A DNA stretch of 13,261 bases from Hydrogenophaga sp. Lineage in GTDB: Bacteria; Pseudomonadota; Gammaproteobacteria; Burkholderiales; Burkholderiaceae_C. The stretch is from assembly GCA_030684755.1 (NCBI GenBank), contig JAUXXN010000026.1, positions 1 through 13,261 on the forward strand, given 5' to 3'. Made by a program: the position numbers and the translations under genes. Positions 1-4,752 of this stretch are shown here, piece by piece. Numbering within the stretch: position 1 is the first letter of the stretch; each line of letters opens with the position of its first letter. The notes below the pieces were generated by a model. The model made no database searches. It was given only the letters and a program-made list of their open reading frames with translations, and was not told the DNA's origin.

Positions 1-503
1 TCATCACCGTGCGCACCACCGGCTTTGATCCGGCCGCTGCCACCGGTGGCAGCGCCACCGTGGAAACCCAGGCCGCACTGGCCGACAGCGGCAAGAGCAC
101 GTTCATGGGCAGCGAAATCGCCAAGAGCGACCGCCCCGAACTGACCGCCGCCAAGATCATCGTCAGCGGTGGCCGGGCGCTGGGCAGCGCCGAGAAGTTC
201 AACGAGGTCATGACGCCGCTGGCCGACAAGCTGGGCGCTGCATTGGGCGCCAGCCGCGCGGCGGTGGACGCGGGCTACGCCCCGAACGACTGGCAAGTGG
301 GCCAGACCGGCAAGATCGTGGCGCCGCAGCTGTACGTGGCCTGCGGCATCTCGGGCGCGATCCAGCACCTGGCCGGCATGAAGGACAGCAAGGTGATCGT
401 GGCGATCAACAAGGACCCCGAGGCCCCGATCTTCTCGGTGGCCGACTACGGGTTGGAGGCCGATCTGTTCACGGCTGTGCCACAGTTGATGGAACGCCTG
501 TAA
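1..503 (+). CDS. etfA: Electron transfer flavoprotein alpha subunit, C-terminal part (5' end outside window)
   Basis: EtfA pairs with EtfB as the soluble FAD carrier that takes electrons from acyl-CoA and related dehydrogenases and passes them to ETF:quinone oxidoreductase. The reading frame is open from base 3, and only the last 167 or so residues are present. The FAD domain of the family is plain: an SGGRALGS segment, then [20 protein letters not shown] and [20 protein letters not shown], then a [20 protein letters not shown] end. The length of this domain is normal and the stop is in the expected place, so the gene is not broken within the window. Only 33 bp separate the stop from the target duplication of an IS5 element, so whatever originally followed etfA is displaced or lost. 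Confidence 0.97.
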   Translation, partial: ITVRTTGFDPAAATGGSATVETQAALADSGKSTFMGSEIAKSDRPELTAAKIIVSGGRALGSAEKFNEVMTPLADKLGAALGASRAAVDAGYAPNDWQVGQTGKIVAPQLYVACGISGAIQHLAGMKDSKVIVAINKDPEAPIFSVADYGLEADLFTAVPQLMERL

Positions 504-536
504 GGAAGTTGCCCCTTCGAAAATCTGGCAAATCAC

Positions 537-540
537 TTAA
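537..540. repeat. Left target-site duplication of the IS5 element (TTAA)
   Basis: TTAA lies directly outside the left inverted repeat and is repeated directly outside the right one at 1712-1715. It fits the 4-bp YTAR target typical of the IS5 group. Restoring a single copy gives a CTTAAG palindrome as the target. Confidence 0.85.
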
Positions 541-558
541 GGCAACGCTGAACAAGCC
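541..558 (+). repeat. IS5 element left terminal inverted repeat
   Basis: Starts GGCAACGCTGAACAAG. It matches the reverse complement of 1694-1711 at 15 of 18 positions. Confidence 0.88.
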
Positions 559-676
559 ATCGAATTGAGTGATGGACCTTGCCAGGCGGGACCAACGCCA
601 GGAAGTTGGGCATTTTCTCGGCGAACCGCAGCCTTTGCGAGCCGGGATGCGCACTTGAGGTGCGCTGCGGGCGCAC

Positions 677-1639
677 TCATGCCATGAGGCGCTGTCGCGC
701 CAGGTAGATGTTGGCCAAACCCAGCACCACGAACGAGCGCGTGGCGTTCTTGGCCAGCCCTCGGTAGCGCACCTTGGCAAAGCCCCACAGTCGCTTGACC
801 ACGGCGAAGACATGCTCGACCCGCGCGCGGACCTTGGACTTGTTGTGGTTCTTCGAACGCTCAGCCTCGTCGATCTCGCCGCCCCTGCGAACGCGCTGGT
901 TGGTGAAGTCCCGGGCCTTGGGCGCCTTGGACGCGATCAGCGCCTTCTGACTGGCGTAGGCGCTGTCGCCGTACACACGCTGCTCATTGCCGTGCAGCAG
1001 ATCGGGCAGCGGGTGCTTGTCGTGCACGTTGGCTGCCGTCACCACGGCGCTGTGCGCCAGTCCTGTGCGGCTGTCCACGCCGATGTGCAGCTTCATGCCG
1101 AAGTACCACTGCTGGCCCTTGCGCGTCTGGTGCATCTCGGGGTCGCGCTGCTTGTCGGCGTTCTTGGTCGAACTGGGCGCGCCGATGATGGTGGCGTCCA
1201 CGATGGTGCCCGTGCCCAGCTTCAGGCCTTGCGCCTGAAGGACTTCTCCCACCTTGGCAAACAGCGCATCACCCAGCTGGTGCTTCTCCAGCAGACGGCG
1301 GAACCTCAGCAGCGTGGTGCCGTCGGGCACGCGTTCTCGTCCCAGGTCGATGCTCACGAAGCGACGCAGTGCCGTGCTGTCGAGCAGCGCATCCTCACAG
1401 GCCTCATCGGCCAGGTTGAACCAGTGCTGCACGAAGTACATCCGCAGCATGCGTTCCAGCCCGATCGGTGGGCGCCCGTTGCCGGTCTTGGGGTAGTGGG
1501 GTTCGATAACCGAGCACAGCTCCTGCCACGGCACGATCTGCTCCATCGTCGCCAGGAACGCATCACGCTTGGTCGGCCTGCGGTACTGCTCGTAGCCATC
1601 GCCTTGATCGGCCGCCATGGCCAGGGTCTGTTGCTTCAT
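677..1639 (-). CDS. IS5-family DDE transposase, 320 aa
   Basis: Catalyses cut-and-paste movement of the surrounding element. Residues 25-125 are the N-terminal InsH/DUF772-type domain (GNGRPPIGLERMLRMYF, then VSIDLGRERVPDGTTLLRFR). The catalytic DDE core follows: D148 in GTIVDATIIGAPSS, D225 in VYGDSAYAS, and E275 in RARVEHVFAVVKRLWGF, with the Y/R-containing stretch after it that marks IS4/IS5 enzymes. The start at 1639 (MKQQTL) is chosen over an ATG eleven codons upstream because it has AGGTGAAG just before it and matches the usual N-terminus. All catalytic residues are present and no frameshift is seen, so the enzyme is probably functional. The gene points back toward etfA. Confidence 0.95.
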   Translation of the reverse strand: MKQQTLAMAADQGDGYEQYRRPTKRDAFLATMEQIVPWQELCSVIEPHYPKTGNGRPPIGLERMLRMYFVQHWFNLADEACEDALLDSTALRRFVSIDLGRERVPDGTTLLRFRRLLEKHQLGDALFAKVGEVLQAQGLKLGTGTIVDATIIGAPSSTKNADKQRDPEMHQTRKGQQWYFGMKLHIGVDSRTGLAHSAVVTAANVHDKHPLPDLLHGNEQRVYGDSAYASQKALIASKAPKARDFTNQRVRRGGEIDEAERSKNHNKSKVRARVEHVFAVVKRLWGFAKVRYRGLAKNATRSFVVLGLANIYLARQRLMA

Positions 1640-1693
1640 CTTCACCTTCGTGTCTCTGGTGCCTCGATGCATGCAAACCTCGCGCCACCTCTC

Positions 1694-1711
1694 GACTTAT
1701 TCAGCGTAGCC
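1694..1711 (-). repeat. IS5 element right terminal inverted repeat
   Basis: Reads GGCTACGCTGAATAAGTC on the minus strand and pairs with 541-558. Confidence 0.88.
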
Positions 1712-1715
1712 TTAA
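1712..1715. repeat. Right target-site duplication of the IS5 element (TTAA)
   Basis: Second copy of the 4-bp TTAA found at 537-540, directly outside the right inverted repeat. Confidence 0.85.
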
Positions 1716-2062
1716 GCTTTCGAGGCTTTGGCTTGAGGACCGCTCAGGGTCGGACCAACAGTCCAGATGATGGGGACACGATCGGTGGCGCGGCGCCAAC
1801 CGGGTCCCGGAAGCCGTATGACCGAAGTACCTCGTACAGCCGCCATTCGGGCCGTTGCTTGTCGCTCTGCACATCGACTGCTTGGTGCCAGTCAGCGGGA
1901 GTACACCCGCCGCCGGCGACCGGCTCCAACCGCTGCACTGTCGCCGTCCAGGTCAAGAGTATGAACGTCAACAACTGGTCGACAGCTCCAGTTAGACTGA
2001 TCGGACTGCGGGCGTACTGATCGCGTCGGCCGGTTTGGCAAGCGCACATGGCCCGGATACGC
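1716..2062. other. About 350 bp between two insertion sequences with no recognised gene
   Basis: This GC-rich stretch lies between the IS5 and the IS1595 elements. Open frames exist on both strands, including 106 codons on minus at 1744-2064 and the tail of a long plus frame that starts antisense to the IS5 transposase. None has a good ribosome site or a protein pattern I recognise. It is probably the remnant of what stood between etfA and the convergent umuDC operon before the insertions. I see no tRNA, repeat or clear terminator in it. Confidence 0.5.
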
Positions 2063-2070
2063 AAAGAAAA
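2063..2070. repeat. Left target-site duplication of the IS1595 element (AAAGAAAA)
   Basis: Eight bases directly outside the left inverted repeat, repeated exactly at 4583-4590. An 8-bp AT-rich duplication is the known signature of the IS1595 family. Confidence 0.95.
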
Positions 2071-2095
2071 GTGAAGTATGTACTTAAAAAACCCT
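2071..2095 (+). repeat. IS1595 element left terminal inverted repeat (25 bp)
   Basis: Begins GTGAAGTATGTACTT and ends AAACCCT. It pairs with 4558-4582 with two mismatches. A small CCCTGA-AAG-TCAGGG hairpin (2092-2106) starts inside its inner edge. Confidence 0.94.
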
Positions 2096-2110
2096 GAAAG
2101 TCAGGGCATG

Positions 2111-2141
2111 AAAAAACCGGCTCAAGGGCCGGTTTTCTTTT
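2111..2141. terminator. Hairpin terminator, likely bidirectional, at the left edge of the passenger region
   Basis: The stem AAAACCGGC / GCCGGTTTT (2113-2121 with 2128-2136) encloses a 6-nt loop. On the minus strand the hairpin ends in TTTTTT, so it terminates the 45-aa gene, whose TGA stop lies in the loop. On the plus strand it ends in TTTTCTTTT, so it could also block transcription entering the element from the left. Confidence 0.8.
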
Positions 2142-2259
2142 GAGGTGGCGGTACTGGAGCCTTGGGCTTGTTCGGCTTCGGCGGTGTGCTCAGCATCCGT
2201 CTGAGAACGTCATCCGGTTTTGCTGCGTGGTCTTGCTGTTGTTGCTTATCTCGGTTCAT
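2122..2259 (-). CDS. Pro/Lys/Gln-rich 45-aa micro-protein, IS1595 passenger
   Basis: The frame runs MNRDKQQQQDHAAKPDD, then VLRRMLSTPPKPNKPKAP, then VPPPQKKTGP. The core V-L-R-R-M-L-x-T-P-P-K-P-x-K-P-K resembles a short motif I recall from many small uncharacterised proteobacterial proteins. That resemblance is the main reason to believe this frame rather than the overlapping 70-codon plus-strand frame at 2162-2374. The stop codon lies in the loop of a terminator hairpin whose T-run follows in the same direction, which is further support. There is no signal peptide or membrane segment; a KQQQQD run and a basic, proline-rich tail suggest a disordered protein. The ribosome site is weak (ACGAAG before the ATG). 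It is transcribed divergently from the 161-aa gene. Function unknown. Confidence 0.6.
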   Translation of the reverse strand: MNRDKQQQQDHAAKPDDVLRRMLSTPPKPNKPKAPVPPPQKKTGP

Positions 2260-2388
2260 GACTTCGTTTTTGAGTGTTGATGAAACCAGGCGATCAAACC
2301 AGAAGACAGTACATGTGTCCAGTGCTGTTGAAAAACCTAGTCAAGTGGCGAATTCAAGCAAAAAGAAAATTTAGTTTTGGCTTTTGCT

Positions 2389-2416
2389 TTGACTTTCAAT
2401 TGGTTTCTGGCACAAT
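2389..2416 (+). promoter_or_regulatory. Sigma70-type promoter of the 161-aa passenger gene
   Basis: TTGACT at 2389-2394, a 16-bp spacer, then CACAAT at 2411-2416 match the -35 (5/6) and -10 (4/6) boxes. The expected transcription start falls at about 2423, the A of the ATG, which would give a leaderless mRNA. No Shine-Dalgarno sequence is present upstream of the ATG, which fits. Confidence 0.55.
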
Positions 2417-2422
2417 CCATTT

Positions 2423-2908
2423 ATGTCGAAAATTTCAGAGTTCATCGAAGCCACTTTGCTAGAGAAGCGCGAAGCGCTCTTGGTGGAGCGAAACAAAGCG
2501 TGTGCGCCTTGGGATACCAAGATAGCAGAGATTGACGCTTTCTTGCGTCAGTCAAGGATGGGCGCAGATCTTGATCACAACAAGCCGAAGACGGAGCTTG
2601 GGAAAACGACTCTGGTGGAGAACATACTAACTGCGCGCAAGGCCAACAGGATGGCCTTGGAGGCGGCAGAGCTGGTTCTCAAAGAATATAGCCAGATGAA
2701 GACAGGGGAGTTGTGGCAGCTCGTTCAAGAACGAGGTGTGCAACTAATTGCAGCCAACCAAGAGGAGCGCTTTGGGCAGCTTCTTTCTGGTGCAAAAGAC
2801 ATTTTTCAAAGTGACCGCAGGTTGGGCTGGTCACTAAAGAGTGAAGCCCCACTAGGTGCTACCAACACCGATGGGGCTTCGAGTGCAACAGAGTCTGACG
2901 GCTCATAA
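2423..2908 (+). CDS. 161-aa protein: N-terminal coiled coil plus winged-helix-like C-terminal domain, IS1595 passenger
   Basis: I do not recognise a named family. Residues 1-45 are strongly helical and charged (FIEATLLEKREALLVERNKA, then KIAEIDAFLRQ) and probably form a coiled coil. Residues 65-90 are another helical, Lys/Arg/Glu-rich part. Residues 90-140 (KTGELWQLVQERGVQLI, then FGQLLSGAKDIFQSDRRLGW) have the helix-helix-wing spacing of HARE/HB1-type winged-helix domains, with L-S-x-x-K-D-I-F before a Gly-Trp turn. A Ser/Thr/Gly tail ends the protein. A DNA-associated or partner-binding role is therefore possible, but it is an inference from pattern. The start is fixed by a promoter that places transcription on the ATG itself; there is no Shine-Dalgarno. 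Codon use is visibly less GC-rich than in host genes. It converges with the 73-aa gene across strong hairpins. Confidence 0.82.
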   Translation: MSKISEFIEATLLEKREALLVERNKACAPWDTKIAEIDAFLRQSRMGADLDHNKPKTELGKTTLVENILTARKANRMALEAAELVLKEYSQMKTGELWQLVQERGVQLIAANQEERFGQLLSGAKDIFQSDRRLGWSLKSEAPLGATNTDGASSATESDGS

Positions 2909-2924
2909 CTTGAAAGGAACCAAA

Positions 2925-3014
2925 GTGAAGACACTTTGGATGCTGCCCGTAGGTAAAGCCCTGCGGAGAGCCTTTAGCAGTCTAGCGTTGCGAACTAGAC
3001 TGCCAGGATTTTAG
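2925..3014 (+). CDS. Possible 29-aa micro-ORF with GTG start
   Basis: An AAAGGA site lies 7 nt before a GTG that opens 29 codons, reading (V/M)KTLWMLPVGKALRRAF and ending RLPGF. It begins 16 bp after the 161-aa stop, so it could be translated from the same mRNA. The product would be basic with an amphipathic middle. Against it, the second half lies inside the perfect hairpin at 2977-3003, and I know no homologue. It may equally be a structured untranslated region. Confidence 0.2.
   Translation: MKTLWMLPVGKALRRAFSSLALRTRLPGF
2977..3003. repeat. Perfect 9-bp inverted repeat (hairpin)
   Basis: GCAGTCTAG (2977-2985) and CTAGACTGC (2995-3003) flank a 9-nt loop. No T-run follows on either strand, so it is not a standard terminator. 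It sits between two convergent passenger genes just before a larger hairpin. Confidence 0.75.
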
Positions 3015-3059
3015 CACCATGGGCATAGCTTTGGCTATGCCCATTTTGGTAGCTGCTAA
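3011..3059. terminator. Long hairpin between convergent passenger genes, terminator on plus strand
   Basis: ATGGGCATAGC (3019-3029) pairs perfectly with GCTATGCCCAT (3034-3044) around a TTTG loop and is followed by TTTT on the plus strand. Outside it, TTAGCA (3011-3016) can pair with TGCTAA (3054-3059) and CC with GG, which extends the structure. It would end transcripts of the 161-aa gene and could slow transcripts of the 73-aa gene from the other side. Confidence 0.65.
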
Positions 3060-3082
3060 GCATCGCCGCCAAACAGAGGCGG

Positions 3083-3304
3083 TTATTTGCTCTTGCTTGG
3101 GATGATTGAGATCAGGAATCTGAGGAGCGGCGACAAGAGCGCCGTCATGCCCCGGCTTACCGGTATCTTTGCAACCAGCTCGCCGTCAAAGGTGGCGTGC
3201 TGGAGCCGAGCAACACGCTTTCGAGCGTCATCAGATGAGTCAGCACGAATCTCAAAAACGCATTCAGCGCCTTGATGGTTGTAGCTGAACAGGTAGGTTT
3301 TCAT
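3083..3304 (-). CDS. 73-aa hypothetical protein, IS1595 passenger
   Basis: The start MKTYLFSYNHQG at 3304 has GGAG seven bases upstream, which rules out the longer frame beginning at 3325. The protein opens with a beta-strand-like stretch (KTYLFSYNHQGAECVFEIRA). A helix with SSDDARKRVARL follows, a common layout of small proteins that rework arginine- and aspartate-rich helices. It ends with a hydrophobic segment (MTALLSPLLRFLISIIP) and a basic tail, which may touch the membrane. I know similar small hypothetical proteins but no function. A small hairpin CCGCC-N7-GGCGG follows the stop. It is divergent from the DUF1508 gene with only 23 bp between start codons. Confidence 0.7.
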   Translation of the reverse strand: MKTYLFSYNHQGAECVFEIRADSSDDARKRVARLQHATFDGELVAKIPVSRGMTALLSPLLRFLISIIPSKSK

Positions 3305-3311
3305 ATCAATT

Positions 3312-3321
3312 CTCCAAGGAG
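3312..3321. promoter_or_regulatory. Back-to-back ribosome binding sites for two divergent genes
   Basis: CTCCAAGGAG contains AAGGAG for the plus gene (6 nt before its TTG) and, on the other strand, TTGGAG for the minus gene (7 nt before its ATG). There is no room for promoters between the two starts. Each promoter must lie inside the other gene, so the two mRNAs would overlap antisense at their 5' ends. Confidence 0.75.
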
Positions 3322-3327
3322 CCAAAA

Positions 3328-3498
3328 TTGGCTTACTACGTTTACAAAGATGCGCTCGGCCAGTGGCGGTGGTATCTGCTCGCCGCTAACAACCGGAAGA
3401 TCGCCAACTCCGGCGAGGGTTACCACAACAAGCAGGACTGCCTCCATGCAATTTCTCTGGTGAGCACCAGTGGTAATTGCAAGGTCTACATGGCCTAG
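3328..3498 (+). CDS. DUF1508 (YegP/UPF0339-type) single-domain protein, 56 aa, TTG start, IS1595 passenger
   Basis: Too short for a routine ORF cut-off and missed by ATG scanning because it begins with TTG. The frame reads LAYYVYKDALGQWRWYLLAA, then NNRKIANSGEGYHNKQDCLH, then AISLVSTSGN. This is the DUF1508 pattern: F/Y-x-V/I-Y-K-D, Q-W-R-W-x-L-x-A-x-N-x-x-x-I-A-x-S-G-E-x-Y-x-N-K-x-D-C-x-x-A-I. One copy is present, whereas YegP itself carries two. The ribosome site AAGGAG lies 6 nt before the TTG, and a textbook terminator follows 16 bp after the stop. The family's biochemical role is not established to my knowledge. A pentapeptide AISLV and a short tail take the place of the second repeat. 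Confidence 0.85.
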   Translation: MAYYVYKDALGQWRWYLLAANNRKIANSGEGYHNKQDCLHAISLVSTSGNCKVYMA

Positions 3499-3514
3499 TT
3501 CTAGACCAGTCTTC

Positions 3515-3552
3515 AGGCCCCTGCGCGTAAGCTCAGGGGCCTTTTTGTTTTT
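3515..3552 (+). terminator. Rho-independent terminator of the DUF1508 gene
   Basis: AGGCCCCTG (3515-3523) and CAGGGGCCT (3534-3542) form a perfect 9-bp stem, with an inner GC-GTAA-GC mini-loop, followed by TTTTTGTTTTT. There is no T-run on the minus side, so it acts for the plus strand only. Confidence 0.92.
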
Positions 3553-3575
3553 GTAGCAGACGCACAAGTAAATCG

Positions 3576-4520
3576 TCAAACGTTGAACGGCGCTTGCTGC
3601 TCACCAATCCGCCGATAGGTCAGGCGCTTGCCGGTGATGCCCTTGAGCGCTTCGGTGGCGCGGTCTGTGTCGCTGTAGCCTTGCGACTGGCGGGTGTTCC
3701 AGCGGAAGTCAAACTCGGCGCAGTAGCGCTGCAGATGCTTCTCGCTCACGCTGTGGAACGTGCCATTCAAGCCGCGCTTGAGGATGGCGAACGATGATTC
3801 GACCGTGTTGGTGTTGATGTCTCCGCGAGCGTATTCCTTGGCTCCGTGCTTCACCACGCCGTGCCCCGAGAACTCGCGGCCGACCTTTGTATACACGGCA
3901 GCCTCATCCGTCATCAAGCGGGCCTTGGCATCGATTTGAGACTTGAGGATCGGGCGCACGGTTGCAGCCGTCACGTTCGCAACATGGTAGGTGCGCTTTT
4001 CTCCGTCGCGCTCGACCAAGGACACGATCTTCATCTTGTGGTCATAGCCGCGAGCGCCGTTGCGTTGCTTTCCAGTGTTGCCCCAATACGTCTCATCTGC
4101 TTCAACGATGCCAGATGAGCCGGGGCCACCGAGCGGCGATGCGCTCTCGCTTGTCATCGCTTCGCGGATGCGGTGGGACATGAACCATGCGGTCTTGTAG
4201 GAGACGCCAAGCAGGCGTTCCAGTTGCTTGGCAGAAATTCCCTTCTTGCTGGCGCACATCAGATGCACGGCTTGGAGCCAAACATTCAGGGCAATCTTGG
4301 ATCGCTCGAACACGGTGCCCACAGTGACGGTGAACTGTTCATAGCAGTCGTTGCACTTGAACAGGCCAGGACGGTATGACTTGCCTTCCAGCTTCAAGGG
4401 CTTACGCACCGATCCGCAGTGAGGGCACACAGGACCATGCGGCCAGCGCAGTGCTTCAAGGTGCTCACGGGCCTTGTCTGCGTCTTGGAAGTGCGGTTGG
4501 TTCAGGATTGCTTCAGCCAT
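3576..4520 (-). CDS. IS1595-family (ISXO2-like) transposase, 314 aa
   Basis: Mobilises the 2.5-kb element. The N-terminus carries a zinc ribbon (CPHCG with C32/C35, and CNDC with C56/C59), then a helix-turn-helix-like part (GISAKQLERLLGVSYKTAWF, 95-113). The DDE core shows D142 in VEADETYWG, D205 in LMTDEAAVY, and E241 in NTNTVESSFAILKRG, followed by the family hallmark GTFHSVSEKHLQRYCAEFDF and RWNTR. Length and motif order are normal and no frame break is seen. The ATG at 4520 has GGAGAA six bases upstream. Its promoter is in the right inverted repeat, and its start codon sits in a hairpin arm (separate entries). It converges with the DUF1508 gene. The terminator between them acts only on the other strand. 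Confidence 0.96.
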   Translation of the reverse strand: MAEAILNQPHFQDADKAREHLEALRWPHGPVCPHCGSVRKPLKLEGKSYRPGLFKCNDCYEQFTVTVGTVFERSKIALNVWLQAVHLMCASKKGISAKQLERLLGVSYKTAWFMSHRIREAMTSESASPLGGPGSSGIVEADETYWGNTGKQRNGARGYDHKMKIVSLVERDGEKRTYHVANVTAATVRPILKSQIDAKARLMTDEAAVYTKVGREFSGHGVVKHGAKEYARGDINTNTVESSFAILKRGLNGTFHSVSEKHLQRYCAEFDFRWNTRQSQGYSDTDRATEALKGITGKRLTYRRIGEQQAPFNV

Positions 4521-4541
4521 GCCATTCTCCGATGGCTGAAG
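4511..4541 (-). promoter_or_regulatory. Hairpin over the transposase start codon (fold-back control)
   Basis: In the mRNA sense, CTTCAGCCAT (4541-4532) pairs perfectly with ATGGCTGAAG (4520-4511), the first ten bases of the gene. The GGAG ribosome site is in the 11-nt loop. A transcript beginning at the element's own promoter (about 4533) lacks nearly all of the upstream arm and would be translated freely. A read-through transcript from outside would form the hairpin and hide the AUG. Confidence 0.75.
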
Positions 4542-4569
4542 TATCGCTCTACGTGTTAGGGTTTGTCAA
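4540..4569 (-). promoter_or_regulatory. Transposase promoter, -35 inside the right inverted repeat
   Basis: TTGACA (4569-4564) is a perfect -35 box within the 25-bp terminal repeat. An 18-bp spacer leads to GATACT (4545-4540), 4/6 to the -10 consensus. The predicted start near 4533 leaves a 13-nt leader containing GGAGAA. Confidence 0.65.
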
Positions 4570-4582
4570 GTACATACTTCAC
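4558..4582 (-). repeat. IS1595 element right terminal inverted repeat (25 bp)
   Basis: On the minus strand it begins GTGAAGTATGTACTTG and ends AAACCCT. It pairs with 2071-2095 and contains the -35 box of the transposase promoter. Confidence 0.94.
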
Positions 4583-4590
4583 AAAGAAAA
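4583..4590. repeat. Right target-site duplication of the IS1595 element (AAAGAAAA)
   Basis: Exact second copy of 2063-2070. On the minus strand it is the distal part of the T-tract of the umuDC terminator. Confidence 0.95.
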
Positions 4591-4610
4591 ACCCGGCACG
4601 AAGACCGGGC
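4583..4610 (-). terminator. Rho-independent terminator downstream of umuDC
   Basis: On the minus strand, CCCGG and CCGGG flank an 8-nt loop containing TTCG and are followed by TTTTTCTTT. It lies about 140 bp after the umuC stop. The IS1595 element inserted at the end of the T-tract; because of the duplication, the tract kept its sequence. Confidence 0.8.
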
Positions 4611-4752
4611 AAAAAGAAACGCGCTGAGGCGGTTTCTCAGGGAGTGGACTGGCAGATGAGGCCAGCCCATCGATATTCTCTGCCACCCGAGTCCCTGCTG
4701 GCAAATACCCGAGTGTCATCTCCTGCCCCGAGTGAGCTCCTTCGGAGGTCTG

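Larger units (their letters stand above)
541..1711 (-). mobile_element. IS5-family insertion sequence, complete, 1171 bp
   Basis: The element is bounded by imperfect terminal inverted repeats. Read inward, the left end is GGCAACGCTGAACAAGCC and the right end is GGCTACGCTGAATAAGTC, with 15 of 18 positions identical. It is flanked by TTAA duplications at 537-540 and 1712-1715. One full-length leftward transposase gene fills most of it. Length, ends, 4-bp duplication and transposase family all agree with the IS5 group of the IS5 family. Both duplications are identical and the gene is open, so the insertion looks recent and possibly active. About 136 bp at the left end is non-coding. The exact ISfinder name cannot be given from sequence reading alone. 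Confidence 0.93.
2071..4582 (-). mobile_element. IS1595-family (ISXO2-like) element with passenger genes, 2512 bp
   Basis: The ends are 25-bp terminal inverted repeats that agree at 23 positions. They begin GTGAAGTATGTACTT on both sides and share a second block AAACCCT. Identical 8-bp duplications AAAGAAAA flank them. A complete ISXO2-like transposase gene lies at the right end. The remaining 1.5 kb (2096-3575) holds passenger genes unrelated to transposition: 45 aa, 161 aa, 73 aa and 56 aa, each bounded by hairpins or terminators. The IS1595 family is known to include members with passenger genes, so the architecture has precedent. This passenger set has no function I can name. The passengers are visibly more AT-rich than the host genes around them, which suggests a separate origin. 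Perfect duplications and an open transposase suggest a recent, potentially active insertion. Confidence 0.95.

Noticed and set aside
812..2020. A 402-codon plus-strand frame across the IS5 element
   Set aside because: It is antisense to the well-supported IS5 transposase, has Val/Leu/His-rich low-complexity composition, no ribosome site, and runs across the IS boundary.
1744..2064. A 106-codon minus-strand frame in the gap between the two IS
   Set aside because: No ribosome site or recognisable motif, and the start lies at the edge of the target duplication. It may be a remnant but cannot be supported as a gene.
2162..2374. A 70-codon plus-strand frame at the left of the passenger region
   Set aside because: It is opposite the 45-aa micro-gene, has a Cys/Ser-rich unnatural composition and no ribosome site; the minus frame has a familiar core motif and a fitting terminator.
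3301..3579. A 92-codon minus-strand frame between the 73-aa gene and the transposase
   Set aside because: Antisense to the DUF1508 frame, which matches a known family, and it reads backward through that gene's terminator.
541..4582. The two insertion sequences as ends of a composite transposon
   Set aside because: They belong to different families with different ends, and each has its own target duplication, so they inserted independently.
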